Below, piece by piece: positions 24,803 through 37,900 of a DNA stretch of 64,000 nucleotides. Origin of the DNA: Nymphaea colorata (Eukaryota > Streptophyta > Magnoliopsida > Nymphaeales > Nymphaeaceae). The stretch lies in NCBI RefSeq assembly GCF_008831285.2, contig NC_045146.1, forward strand, positions 1,950,001-2,014,000, read 5' to 3'. The position numbers were made by a program, and so were the translations under genes. Numbering within the stretch: position 1 is the stretch's first letter; the number at the start of each line of letters is the position of its first letter. The notes beneath the pieces were generated by a model. The model saw only the letters and a list, made by a program, of their open reading frames with translations, made no database searches and was not told where the DNA came from.

Positions 24803-25451
24803 TATTTGATTAGTAGGAAGCAAATACCTTTAAAATTTCACATATGTTCATGAAATCATGTTTACAATTCAACCTAGTTACAAGATGATAGAAACTCTAA
24901 TTTTGATTGGAAAAATGTGCCTTGTTGGCGTGTGTCTCCCTAGTATCATGGTTTTTATTATTTGAATATCAAAAATAGGAAAATAGTCTTAAAACATGTG
25001 GTTTGACAAATGTGAGTTTTCGTAATTTCAAAAATCAAATATAGCAAGAAAAGAAACTACCAACTCTTTGTTAACTCTTGGTGTAAATGCCTCCAAAAAA
25101 TATAGCCAGTTATACAACATATTTTTATCCCAAAGCTTTTTCACTGCTTTTCTCCAAACAAGGAGTTAGTAGATTTTGAGAAGGTAGTCTTGAATGAAAA
25201 TTGGAAGAAGGAATGCAATGTGAATGGATGTAAGTAGATAATATGAAGTGAGATGATGATGATTCCCAAAAAAAGTTAAAAAGACCCATCTCCTTGCCAA
25301 ATGATGCAATCAATTAAAGGGTTTAAAATTGGTTTGAACATTTAGTCTTATTGTCAATCCATCCACCATTTGATTAGTTCTCCCTTGCAGTGCAAAGATA
25401 AAACAGAGATATTAGAAATTTGACATTCAAAATGTCCTTTTTACATGGTTC
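24803..25451. other. Intergenic region, no gene seen
   Basis: AT-rich sequence without a conserved frame. The 62-residue minus-strand frame at 25125-25313 shows no motif. Confidence 0.4.
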
Positions 25452-25620
25452 CAAGGGACATAGCATAGTTGGTCAGCTTGAGTAGCGTGCTGTCGATACG
25501 TCTTCAATTTGATTCCCGTGAGTGCTACTCCATTGTGCTGCAAATGGTGACATGCACAATACTCAAGCTAAAGAGTGTATTGTAGAACCACGCAGGTACC
25601 AAAACAGCTCTAGAGTTCAG
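25452..25620 (+). mobile_element. tRNA-derived SINE-like element
   Basis: An A-box-like word TAGCATAGTTGG near 25464 fits the RNA polymerase III consensus TRGCNNAGYNGG, and a weak B-box-like TTTGATTCCCG follows about 40 bp on. The body (CTGCAAATGGTGACA, then GTGTATTGTAGAACCA, then ACCAAAACAGCTC) is shared with the copies at 26180-26460 and 26475-26550. Pol III activity is not shown, and neither a poly-A tail nor a target duplication was found. Confidence 0.5.
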
Positions 25621-26179
25621 GACAGAGTAAAGGAGGGGGTGGTGGGGGAGGATTCAGCCTCTCACTTGAGCAGTGCTTTCCCCCACTTGCTTGAAATGTC
25701 TTTTTACATGGATTTTTTAAATTCCAAACTTAATATTCAAAAGGCCTTTCTGTATGAGTTTTCTATTTAAAAACTGTTCACATGAGCTAACATATGGGAT
25801 AAGTTTTTGTCCACTCGAATGGCAAATGGTCTAGAGATACACTAAAAAACACGTCTCATTAACTTGAATTCATAAAAAAGAAAAAATAGTCTCAATTTCA
25901 GGCACAAAAACAGACTACCACGGTATAGTTAATTCCTTAATTGAATTATCATGCACTGGATATATTTCTAAATGATCTTGCATTCAGGTTAAAAAAACTT
26001 CCCAAAATATAGTGAGACAATATAAGGACACCATATCCTTTTATTTGGCTACTTCATCAAAACAATGGACATGCATTTTACTTCTGATAAGGTCGCTCAA
26101 AAGGAGTCAAAATAAATTTAACATATCTTCACCAAGATGAAATCATGGACATTCTAACTATACCTCTTGCAAGCCTCAT

Positions 26180-26460
26180 AAAGCAGCTGGACGACAAGAT
26201 GGCTCAAATTCAAGGGGTCTGAGGTTCGATTCTTTTGGTTGCCATCAAGCTCCAGTATCTGAGGTTCGATTCTTTTGGTTGCCATCAAGCTCCAGTATGT
26301 TAATCCTATGCTACAAACAGTGACAAGAACAACACCCATGTTATCAAGCTCCAGTATGTTAATCCTATGCTACAAACAGTGACAACAGTGACAAGAACAA
26401 CACCCATGTTAAAGGATGTATTGTAGGTTCATCTTGACACCGAAACAAGCTGAAACCTTT
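26180..26460 (+). mobile_element. SINE-like copy with internal tandem duplications
   Basis: The sequence has a better B box (GAGGTTCGATTC) and then the same body as 25452: ATGCTACAAACAGTGACA, AACACCCATGTTAAAGGATG, TATTGTAGGTTCATC, ACCGAAACAAGCTG. The B-box segment is duplicated with a 40-bp period (26219-26258 and 26259-26298). The next segment is duplicated with a 59-bp period (26284-26342 and 26343 on), the second copy carrying an extra nine bases. A body-only third copy follows at 26475-26550. Confidence 0.5.
26219..26409. repeat. Nested tandem duplications of 40 bp and 59 bp
   Basis: The 40-bp units at 26219 and 26259 are identical. The following 59-bp units at 26284 and 26343 are near-identical but the second contains an additional ACAGTGACA. 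Both lie inside the SINE-like sequence. Confidence 0.9.
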
Positions 26461-26689
26461 GAACATAAAGGTATTAGGCTGCAAGTAGTGGCAAACACAA
26501 CACCCAAGTTGAAAAATATATTGTTAAGCACCGAAACAAGCCAAAACATTGAAAGCATACGGGTATGACCTTAGAGACTAAAAGTCAACATTAAAAAACT
26601 ATGCCTCTTGCCCTTTGAAGGACTACTTGTGAAATTCGTGGGACTCTATTGCACATATGGACAAGTTTGAAATGATAGCTCGGAGAAAC

Positions 26690-26800
26690 ATATAAGAAGT
26701 TGCCATTAAATGAAAAAGAAGTCCAATGTGCATACTATATGGGTTTCTTGAAGGAAGTGAACAGCTAATTTTCTCCAACTTCAGGGTAAAAGAGCACTCT
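26690..26800 (+). pseudogene. Diverged relic of PGLP1 intron 2/exon 3 junction
   Basis: Positions about 26690-26800 align by eye with 28730-28840 of PGLP1 at a constant offset near 2040 bp. Shared words include TAAATG(A/G)AAAAGAA, ATATGGGTTTC, AAGGAA(C/G)TGA, TTCTC, and the junction ACTTCAGGGTAAAAGA that in PGLP1 is the exon 3 acceptor and first codons. Similarity may continue upstream to about 26600 and fades after 26815. It cannot code for a phosphatase. A partial tandem duplication of the locus is the simplest reading. Confidence 0.5.
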
Positions 26801-27800
26801 GTTACTCATGGATAATTTTATTGGTTCCCTTCGACCGTTTATTGGTTCTCTTTAACGAACGAATCGGTATGAAAATGATGAGAATTTATCAAATCTACGT
26901 AAGAAGTTCATAATTTTCATTAAATCCATATTTAAAATTATAATCAAAGTAATTTTAATCCATTCATTATTTAAGCCCTATCACAGATATGCTGCGAAAA
27001 TACTAGTAGATAAAGACTTGTAAAGAAGCAAGACAGAAGAAATTCCACAGATTCCTGTGGCGGCTTTTACCCATATATCTATCCCTATTCCCTCTTGTCT
27101 TAGGTGTCGGTGCTAAATCAATCTCAGTTATCCAAATGATCAACCAATTGCAATTGAATCAGTAGAGAAACGATATAGCAGCAAATAGATTTTTGTCGCT
27201 TCTTACATTTTTCTGCAAACTGCTAGCAATTAGCAATTGTTCTATTTCAGTTGTTTGAGCCTTATAAATCATTGTTTATTTTTCTTACAATCTTTTCAAA
27301 ATCGTTCAAAAAATTCTTAATTTGATCTCGTATTGTATTACCTGTTCCTTTTTAAAATTTAAACATTCATTTCTCGAGACTTTTCTCATCTCGATCCATT
27401 GGATTCAGCCAGTTTTGTGAATCTTTTCCAACACCTGGTAATTGGTATGCTTCCTCTAGCGATCCGAAGTAGGCAATGTTTTAAAACCTGCGGTTTGTAT
27501 CAGTTCGTTACATAAAGTTTTCAAATATCGATAACATCGAGAACACACTATGTGGGGTTGAAATGTGGCCTGTCTATCCTAAGATCACAACGACCACATA
27601 TGCAGGAGGAAGCCGAACGTCAGCACTTCCTTCTCTCCCACGCTGCTTGTGGCAGAAGATGCACATAAACAATGAAGGCTCTCTGACAAAGGAAGGGAAA
27701 AGGAACATTTATCATAATAAAATTTTGAAGTGGCAGAGCCCAAAACAAGCGGCGGCAGGGATCACCGTGGTACTAACTAAATAAATAGCGAGGGGGGAAG

Positions 27801-30800
27801 ATGTTGAGCGCAACGTCCTCCACCTCCACCATCTTCACCTCCTTCCGTTCCCACACTCCTGCTCCTCTGCTTCCCAGATTCCACCGGTTTGGCTTGTTGG
27901 GTGCTCGAGGTTCTGGTCAGCATCTCTTCTTTCCCTCCCTCTGCACCAAATTACGTCCTAGAATGTCGGTTTCTGGCGCAGCAAACCTGTCTGTCAGAGC
28001 TTCAGCGGAGCGTCTCAAGAATGCGGAAGAGTTGATAAACTCCGTCGAGACTTTTATCTTCGATTGCGATGGTTGGTATCTTTTGGAAGCCGAATTCTTC
28101 TTCTGAGTAACTTCTTGTAGTCACAGCTTCAGGTTTCTGCTTTGTGGCGTTCATTACATGATTTTTTTTTTCCTTTGATATAGATGTTATGTTACTTGTT
28201 TTCCTTCTTGTGTCTGTTACTTGAATTCTGCATTTGTGATAGGTTCCTTTCTGATTAGTGTTGAAGAGTTAAAAGTATATTTTTGTCATTCATGTAGTAG
28301 TATTTGGGAGTCTCTTTGATAGATTTTTGTTTTCCTTGGAAGTTAGCCATCGCCTTCATGGGCTAGTTGAATGTTCTGAATTTATTTTGCTTCCCCATTC
28401 TGTGGGCGTCTCTTAGGAGTGATATGGAAAGGAGACAAACTGATTGATGGGGTGCCAGAAACTTTGGACATGCTCAGAGCAAAGGTCAGTAGAAGATGTT
28501 TCTTTTGTTTACTTATTGCTGCCATTGAGTCTGTGAAACACCCAACTTCATGGCTTCAGCTTCAGGGGTCCTTGACTGGGTGAGCATTGCAAGGGTATGT
28601 TACGCCAGTGCTCGTCTGTTAGTTGCCGACGAGAGGATGGGATGTTGGTCAATTGCTCTTCTATGTAGATTTTAGGACGTGTCTGTGATCCTAAAGGATC
28701 TTTCTCTAATCACATGGACAGAACATAAAAGAAACTTGTTTTCAGTAAATGGAAAAGAAAGTATAGTTTCCATAATTATATGGGTTTCGTTAAGGAACTG
28801 ACAGGGTGGTTTCTCAAACTTCAGGGTAAAAGATTAGTCTTTGTGACAAATAACTCAACCAAGTCCAGGAAACAGTACGGAAAGAAGTTTGAGACACTTG
28901 GGCTCAGTGTTTCGGAGGTGAGCTAAAAGTGACATTGTGAAAAGTTTTCCTTGCTGTCTCTTCAAGTAATTCATTTGGATTTACAGGAAGAGATATTTGC
29001 ATCATCCTTTGCTGCAGCTGCTTATCTGAAGTCTATTGATTTCCCCAAAGAAAAGAAGGTGTGTGTTTTCCCGTCCTCTGTTTCCAGAAATGATGCTATT
29101 TTTTGTCCTCATTTTTGCTATAACTTTTCCTATTGAGATGGCCATAACAAGACCTTCATAAGCATGTATGATTGTTCTGTGATGCATATACGGAAACATG
29201 TTTCTTTGTATCTTGGTATTTTGGTGATATTTTTTGTTGAAAATGTCTACTCAGGGTTCTGATGTAATTGTAGCAAAAATGAATTGCTAGGCTTGATATG
29301 CATGCTGTGGATGATCCATGACTCCTTGAAGTGGTTAGTCAGACTTATGAAGCTGAATGGCCCTCATTTTCCTTTAATTGATGTGTCCGCTTATGCTTCC
29401 TTGCTTTCTCTTTCTGGATCAATTGCTTAAGCTCCTACTCTTTTTTTTATTGATTGGTTGGAGGTGCTCCCATTCTCTTTCTTGATTGTTCATGAACTGC
29501 ATTCATTCATTTGCTTTCTTCATCCCAGAAAACAACTGCTACCTTGCCTTCAAAGCCACCAGTTGTCATAATCTTTTGAACTGGGTGGGGCAAACTATAT
29601 GATACCTGGACATTGTTACCAGCAAGCAATTCCATCCCGAACACGAAACAGTATCTTCTTGATTCTAAATGCTCATACTCTTTAGCCTTTATGATGTCCT
29701 ACACATTGACAAGAACATGGCTTTTTGTTGGTTCCTAGATTTTTAACATGGAGATCACAACTCACATTGACAGTTTCGTTAAAAGCACTTGTAGTTACAT
29801 TTTAGAGCTAAAGCATATATGTCCCCACACATAAAGCACACACATATGAGAGAGAGAGAGAACATTGGCAGGTAGAAACTGCATCTGCAGTAAGTAAAAC
29901 CAAAGGAGGAAAAAGGGAGGTTGAAGATGAACTGATTCAAGAGAATATGAGATTCTTCTTTGGAAAAGGTTTCCTTGCACATAAAGTTAACTAGTTCCCC
30001 AGAGCTCAAGGTTTATTGGGCAGTACCAAATAACCTTCTTGGGTTTCTATAGGCAAGGTTTTGCCAGATATTAATTGGAAAATTTGTTTTTATGAGAAAT
30101 CTCAAGGAAATCTTAGGAACTCAAAAAGTTTAAAGGTCTATAAAAAAATAATAGAAGAAATTATACAATTAGAAGGTTGCTACTGATTATCTTAAGTTCT
30201 TAACTGAACATCGATAAAACTTAAAATAGTTGCAACATAAATATCTTCTAGGGTTTTGACTGTTGAGGTTTTTCTCAAGTGGTAATTGGAAAGTTTGTTT
30301 TTCTCGGGAGGAATTCGAAAAATAATATGTACATACCTACATACATACATACAAAAACATTGATAAAAATTCACAACTCAGGAGAACTTCAAAACGCTTA
30401 AAATATATTAAAAAATATTGTTCCAGAAAAACATGAAAAATGCAAATTCATTTTGACATTTTTTTTTGAAATATTTTATTTCCCTTCATGTTCCCCTTTT
30501 TTTGGGAAGAAGCACCAATATTTATGGCGATATTTAAAATGTCAAAAGCAACATCAAAATTTAAAATATATTAAAAGCTGTTTATTTGGAAAGCCTTACT
30601 GTATTTCTATTTTGCCAATATTTCAAAATATCAAGATATTTTTACATTTTTCTGGAACCATGAGTTCAAGAAAACAAGCAGCAAACATGCTTACTTAGAG
30701 TTTGTTTTTGTTTAATTCAAAGTATTTCTGTCCTACTTTGTTATGATATCTCTCATACCATGCCATCTATGAGGAGATTGTTGGAAAATGTATCTTATTG

Positions 30801-33800
30801 TCCGTATATTAAGGTCCATATATTAAGGTCTCATGCAGGCGCGGAGCCAGAAATTTTTTTTCTATGGGGCACTAAATATATAGTTAACAAATTTTCAATT
30901 GACCTTAGGGCAGTGACCTGGATCTCATGGGGCTACCCTATATAACTGTACCCAAGTTCACCCAAGTTTTAACAAGTTTCAAAAAATGGGTGGGCCGTAT
31001 GCCCCATGGAGACCCCACCTGCCTTCGCCCCTGATCTCGTGGTTGTCTTTGTATTCATTCTTCGAGATCTTTGTTTGGTGACAGTGTAACACCAGAGTAA
31101 AAGTTATTTCTGTAAGAGCTAATTTAGTCTGAGTCTTATGCTTTCTTTTAAGGCTGATAAGGTCAACTATTGTATCTACTTTTGTACTCTTTCTTTTTCT
31201 CTTTTGAACAGAAAGAGCTTCTTCTCTTGAGTGGTTCTTGTTCTCCTCATGTGAGCTCAGTTAATTTGTAGTTTTGTACATGTACCACCATGGTGCACAC
31301 ACACACACACACACAGACAGAGAGAGAGTATAAAGATTTGAGACCTGTTATGATCATAAGTTAGTGCAGAAAACAAGATCACATATCCTGTTGTGGTATG
31401 TGTACACAACAAAGTCACTTTCTTAAATAACAGTTACCAATTTGGGTTTTGTTGTAATAGGTTATTAAATATTCTTTAATATGAACTTTGAAATCTTACA
31501 GTGTTGCCACTCCCAGACATGATACAGCAATCAGCATTTTTTGTACCCTGAAATAGAAAAATTGAAACAACAGCAGAAATTTTCATGCATTCATGATTTA
31601 GTTTTCCTAGTTGTCATCTTCTTGTGCACCTGTCGATTCATTTGCTGTCATAACTAACTAATTTTTCTGCTGTAAGCCCTGCTTTCAACAATTTTTTTGT
31701 GGTAATCATTCTATGTCTGTTTGTGTATTTGAAAACTATAACCGATTGTCAATTTGAAATTTGTTTATTAGTGGGCTTGTTTATTTTTACTTGTTGGAAT
31801 CTCAGGTTTATGTTATTGGAGAGGAGGGTATACTGAAGGAACTAGAACTTGCAGGGTTTCAATACCTTGGTGGTCCGGTAACTTTCATATTAGAAATTAG
31901 ATGTGCTTCTATTGCATAAAATTGCACTTGGACAGCACCTTTCAGAGGCCAATGAAGATAGCTTTCATGATTGTTCATTCCATTTCTTTTTTCAGCAGCA
32001 TTTTATTATCATATCTCATTTTGAATTTGTATTGTGCATTACCAAAATCTGATGGAAATAAAAGTTAGCAATGAGAGTTTGCTTTCATGCTCAAGATCTT
32101 CATTTTATAAATTCCAGATGAAAATGCAAGAAGAAGAATACTTGCATTCGGTGATGAAGTCAATAACGTCCTAATGCACAAATAGGTCAATTGGCTAAAG
32201 GGATTGCTATTGCATTTTTGGCATACATATATTACTCATGTATTTATATGCATTGTTGCAAGTGCCTATGGTGGTAAAAGTTTGACAAAACAAGCAGCAT
32301 CAGATGACAAAGGAGCAAAAATTATTCTATGTTAATGGAAAAAAATGAATTTGAAGCTATCACATAGATATGGGTGTAAGAACAGGAAAGTGTAGTAAAA
32401 TGCTTGGCATGATGCCACAGTTCATAAATGTTAGTACATGGGACCGCAGCATGTACCAGAAAACATGTTACTTTTAGAACAGCATAAAATAATTAAACAT
32501 GAATATCTCCTAAATGCAAGTTTATGAAGAAAAAATTTGTATAATTATATTCATAAACTGGAAATAGCAAAAATGAAACAAGCTTGAAAAATGCAAGATA
32601 ATAGATGACAACATTTGAAAGCAAAAGAACAAAAATCTATAAGAAATGAGCAAACAAGATTGCACAAAGGAAATAAATAAAGTCAATCAAAATGTATGGA
32701 TTGTATAAAGCGCTGGTGGCTCCATGGCCACAAAGTATCCTGGTTTCAGGCATTATGATAAAGGATAAACTTACTAGTGAAAATGTCTTTTGATATAGAG
32801 CTGAAGGCATATAAGAGCCATTATCTGTTGGATATCAATTCAGATGTTCATAAGAAGATTGCAGTAAGATGCAATTGTGCATTCTTTAAAGTGTCTATGA
32901 AAATTGCATATATGTGAAACCCAAATATTCTAAGCAGAAGGAAAGTCTGGACACTGTGTCATTATGATACAGGTGCATGGTTTTTCCAGACCTATCAGAA
33001 GAATGAAAATAGGAATGGGGACACTAGAAAAGCAGGAGGGTGCTGGATGGGAAAGCTATGGGAGGCTTCTCCTTTTTTGAAGGAAAAAGCTGCTACGCTT
33101 AAATGCACTGCTTCTCTATGCTACTATCTGCAGTGGACTAAGATCGATTGCATAATAATGTTCAAAATAAACACAACACTTAATCTAGTCTTCCTGCACA
33201 AGCAGCAGCCCATCTACTGGACAATGGTGGTGTAACTTTTTCCAATATAAACCAACCAGCACAGAGCCACTAGCAATATTTATATCATGTTTCCTTGAAA
33301 GATGTCAGCATAAATTTAAACACGTGAATGCCACATAGATGCATGTGTTGGTGATCCTATCTCAGTATTATGGGGTCTGGTTTCCTAGGAATTTTGCAAA
33401 CCAAGCCCATTGCTTCCAAGGGAAACTGAAGTTCTAAACTTTTAGTTGCTTAACCTTTGATGAAATAAAACTTGTTAGAGATTCTGATGACATGTCAAAA
33501 ATGTGCTTTTAAAGGTAATAATAAAGTTATGAAGCAGAAAATCCATAAGCATTTCCTACTAAATCTCTTGTTTAAAGCCATTATGTATGAAACTTGACTA
33601 ATTATTGGCCTATTTTCTGTATGTGATTTTTCCTTTGAGGTTCCAGTGTAAATTATTTATAAATTATGATGCTCCATAAAAACAATGTTGAATACTGAAT
33701 CAAGTTCATGTATCTTGTTTTGCAGGCAGATGGTGAAAAAAAAATAGAGCTGAAGCCTGGGTTTTATATGGAGCATGATGAGAACGTATGTTCGTTATTT

Positions 33801-34874
33801 TCTTTCCAGATTAATGAAATTCCTAATTGATTCTAAAGAAAAATATTCTGATCATCATCAAATGTCACTCATTTCATTGTAATAATATGCCTATTTTAAT
33901 AGGTTGGAGCTGTTGTTGTTGGGTTCGATCGTTATTTCAACTATTATAAAATTCAGTAAGATCATAAACTTTTTCATTTATCTCATTACTAGTCTGCTTA
34001 TCCTTATGTTTGTGCTGGGAACTTCCTGGATCCACATATGATGTGTTAAAACATAGATTACCAATAAAGTGAAGTTTGCGAAAGGCTATCAGTTAAATTA
34101 TCCAAAGGGCACGCTACTTGAAACTTTTGAACTTCTGTTTTTTCAGTCTCAGATCTCCAAACTCGACTTCTAAAGAAGTCAGAAGGTCCATTCAAGATCC
34201 AGTAGGTCATAATCTATTTAAGTTTTCCATTGTGCCTCTCTCTTGGGAAGCTTCTCCTGTAAAGCTTTTTCCTTTCAGGGACTCTTCTGAGTACCTCTAC
34301 AAAAGGAATTTTTTTGCACATTGTCGTTGTGTTTTGAAGCATGCATGATGCGTATGTAATATTTTGAAGTTATTTTGGCAACTGAATTTTCTTTATGAGG
34401 TTTATTGCCGCTATGATCAGAAATAATTGTTCATTATATGAATTTTGCTATCGTGTTAGGACCAATCTGTTATGATCGGAAAATAAAACATTATAGTAAT
34501 TAACAGATAGCTACTTCAATTAATCTATTTGCATCCACCAAATTGAAGTTATCATAAAAATGTTCAACGAATCCATTTATGAAATGTCATCATGTTAGAC
34601 CATCATGCATATTTTGTTGAACATCCTTTTTGGTGTCCACAAATCATCATCATCAATATCATTCTCGGGTTTTTATCAGGTAAAGTTTCTCAAAACTCAA
34701 AAGTCTTTTCAAATTTCATCTTTTTAGAAAAATCTTGGAAATTGAGAATATGCGTATACGTAAAACAAAAATACTATAATATCATGATTTTTTACTAATG
34801 TTCTGGTAAAATATTGCAGAACATGCATAATAGCTTTTTAAGTAGAGAAAGAAAGAGAGAGAGAGAGCATAGAA

Positions 34875-34912
<38 letters not shown>

Positions 34913-37900
34913 CTCTCTATGCATGCCTTGGGCAATGAAAGGTTGCGAAAGAGAGAGAGAGAGAGAGAGAGTCTCAAATTTAAAGATTTTTTTTTTTAAC
35001 TAAAAGGGAAAATGTCATGATAGATATATTTTTGTAATACATTTAAAATCTCCCAATATCCACTGCATTTTATTGGATAAAATGATGCAAATACAATCAT
35101 AGAGGTGATTTCTTTGTATGATTAAGATGATCTATAAGGTTGTGATTAGCTTTAATTTGAGAGCAGTTAGCATCCTTTATCATCTCATATGTTGTCTTGT
35201 AAATGAAAGGTATGGGACACTCTGTATACGTGAGAATCCTGGTTGTCTTTTTATTGCCACAAACCGTGATGCTGTAACTCACCTCACTGATGCTCAGGAG
35301 TGGGCAGGTTTGTTCTCTTACGTTGCATATTTTACTTTTTTATATTCCTTTTTTACAAGTTGATATCACATTTAGTTTATTAGAGCTTCTTTGTCCATAA
35401 GTGCTAGTTGTGAGTTTGTTGAATTGTTCATGTGAATCAACACTTGTTTAACCAGAGCTATTTTTTGGTGCAGGTGGTGGCTCAATGGTTGGTGCACTAC
35501 GTGGATCTACTCAAAAGGAACCTCTTGTTGTGGGAAAGCCTTCAACTTTTATGATGGATTACTTGGCAAACAAGTACAGCACATGGATTCTTATGATCTC
35601 TTTCATAGTTTGATTTTGACCCTTTTGATGATTGTGCCTTATATTTGCACAAAGACTTCTTTCCACAAACAAAAACATCACTAATTCAAAAAAGGTACCT
35701 TATTTAGGTGCCAGCTGAATTATGGAGCCAGCCATCGACTTCTCTAGAAGTATAACTCAGGAAAGAAATTTAAATAAGTGTCCCCTCTAGGAAGTTTTAA
35801 CTGTTTTTTTCCTCCTCCTTGTTTGTCTTCACTTTAACAAGGACAAGCCTGATGTCAAGGAGGTAAATTATGGCCCTTTATCTCTCATTTTCTTTGTTAT
35901 TTCCTACTGAGGGAGGACTATATCTTAATCTTTTAGGGGCACATGGATTTTCAAAACTGTCAGGGATCAGCAACTCTAGTCTAGCATCTTTTATCAGGTC
36001 TCCCATCTCTTCCTAGATGGCCAGAACAGTTCACATAAAGAAGATAAGCATTCTGGATGTACTTTCCTTAATCATGATCTCATAGCGAATTGAAAGCTTC
36101 AGCTAATAAGCTTTTCTTTTATCATTTGTGTTGAATAAGAAAAGTTTTATGTTTTAGGAGGTTCCTTGTAATATTAAAGAGTTATAAGATCTCTTTAATA
36201 TTTTCCTTATTTCCCATTGAGTTATTTTGTAAATCCCTTTTTACCCTAATCTCTTTTATAAAAGAGATAAGGGTTATCGTAATAAGGAGTTCTTTTAGTT
36301 CAATCTCACGGCAGCTTCTCTCTCTCACTCTCTTCTTCTCCGCTGCAACATGGTATCAGAGCTACGGACGTGACTGGAGACTTGAAGCACACAGCCAGCG
36401 CGCGGACGTGACGCACACCGTCGGCGATCCTCCGCCTCCTTTCAGGCTTGATCTCTTCTACTTCCTCCGTTTCTTTCTCCTTCACCTCTCGCCTGTTCTA
36501 GTTGCTGTTTTCCAGCAACGGAACAGTGTGGAGGAGTCTATTCACGCTAGGAGAGATGCGTGAATAGACTCCAGCCGTGGATTTTTTTCAGAAGTGTATA
36601 TAGTATCGCAGCTGTGTGGGAGTCTGCGCTGATTAATCGCCTATGATTTGATATGTTATATGATCAACGCAGCCAAGTGGAGGACTGCTATCTATGACGT
36701 CTATGGCAAGTTTATGTTGATGGTTTTATTTGCTGTCGTTATTCATGATCTATGAAGGATAAACTATGGTACAGCAGCGTTAGATGCATAAATAGATAAG
36801 TCGTTGGTCAGCGCAAACAATACAAACAGTGGGGATTCGTTTTCAGTTGTGGGCTTGCTGATAGCAGCGTTTTTCTGTCTTCAGATTGCAGTCCTCTTTG
36901 TTGTGGTATTGCTGTCAACAGTTGGACAGCAGGTTGATTGTTTCTGCACATCTAACTTTGCCGTGTGGGACGTCTGTTCTTGTTGATCAGTTTCTTTTTC
37001 AATAGAAATATATATATATATATATATATTCTCTTGCTATTGGTGGTTGATCTCTTGTGGACAGATTTATGATGGCTGAAAGTAATAAATCTGATTTTTC
37101 TCATGAAGTTAAAAGTGGAGGAAATCCATTTTCGTATGGTTCTACTGTAAAGTTAGATGGATCTAACTATGAGATTTGGTCTCGTGTGTTTATGATGTCT
37201 GTGATTGGACATCAAAAGGAGCATGTTATAGAAGAAAACGAACCTGTTGAAAAGAGTGGAAAATATAGTTCATGGAAGGGAGATAATAATATTGTCATGT
37301 CATGGATCATGAATAGTGTGCAACCCCAAATTGTATCAACTATTGCGTACTACACCTCGGCTAAGCAAATGTGGGATTTCTTGAAACAGACTTACTCGAA
37401 TGACAGGAATAATAGCAAAATATTGCAGGTAGAGGAGGAACTACTTAATCTGCAACAGGGTGACCAAAGTCTTGCTCAGTACTTCGCTTCCCTTAAGTCC
37501 ATCTCTGAACGACTTAAAGCATTACGTCCTCCATGTCCAACATGTTATAAGACCCATGGTGAACAGTCTATGGTTGCGAAATTCCTACAGGATCTCTCCT
37601 CTGAATATGCAGTAGCAAAGGCTCAGATGCTGACTGGAGCAGAAATCCCTAATCTAGCTGAAGCCTACAACAGGCTTAGTCGTCTTGCTGTGACCCTCTC
37701 TTCACCTGCCAGTGATATCCATGCCTCTGCCTTAGCAGCTTCAGGAGGACGTGGACGCGGTTTATTCAGGGGAAGAGGCATGGGCCGTGGGTCAGGAGGA
37801 GGTCGGGGGAGATTTCAGTGCACTTATTGTGGGAAAATAGGTCATTTGGAAGACAGATATTGGGATAAACATGGTCGTCCTACTGCAGCGCCATCCTTAG

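Larger units (their letters stand above)
29059..31805 (+). other. PGLP1 intron 4
   Basis: A 2.7-kb intron between exons 4 and 5. It contains the small hAT element at 30836-31033 and a CA/GA microsatellite near 31295. The 60-81-residue frames within it show no domain. Confidence 0.85.

Noticed and set aside
25460-25520. tRNA gene
   Set aside because: A-box-like word is present but no cloverleaf can be drawn, no acceptor stem pairs and the B box is weak; a SINE head fits better.
26100-26420. CRISPR-like repeat array
   Set aside because: Only two copies each of two adjoining units with no spacers, in a plant genome; these are simple tandem duplications.
34795-34999. Frames of 60 residues on both strands in PGLP1 intron 7
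   Set aside because: Translation of GA/CT repeats; the region lies within a well-supported intron.
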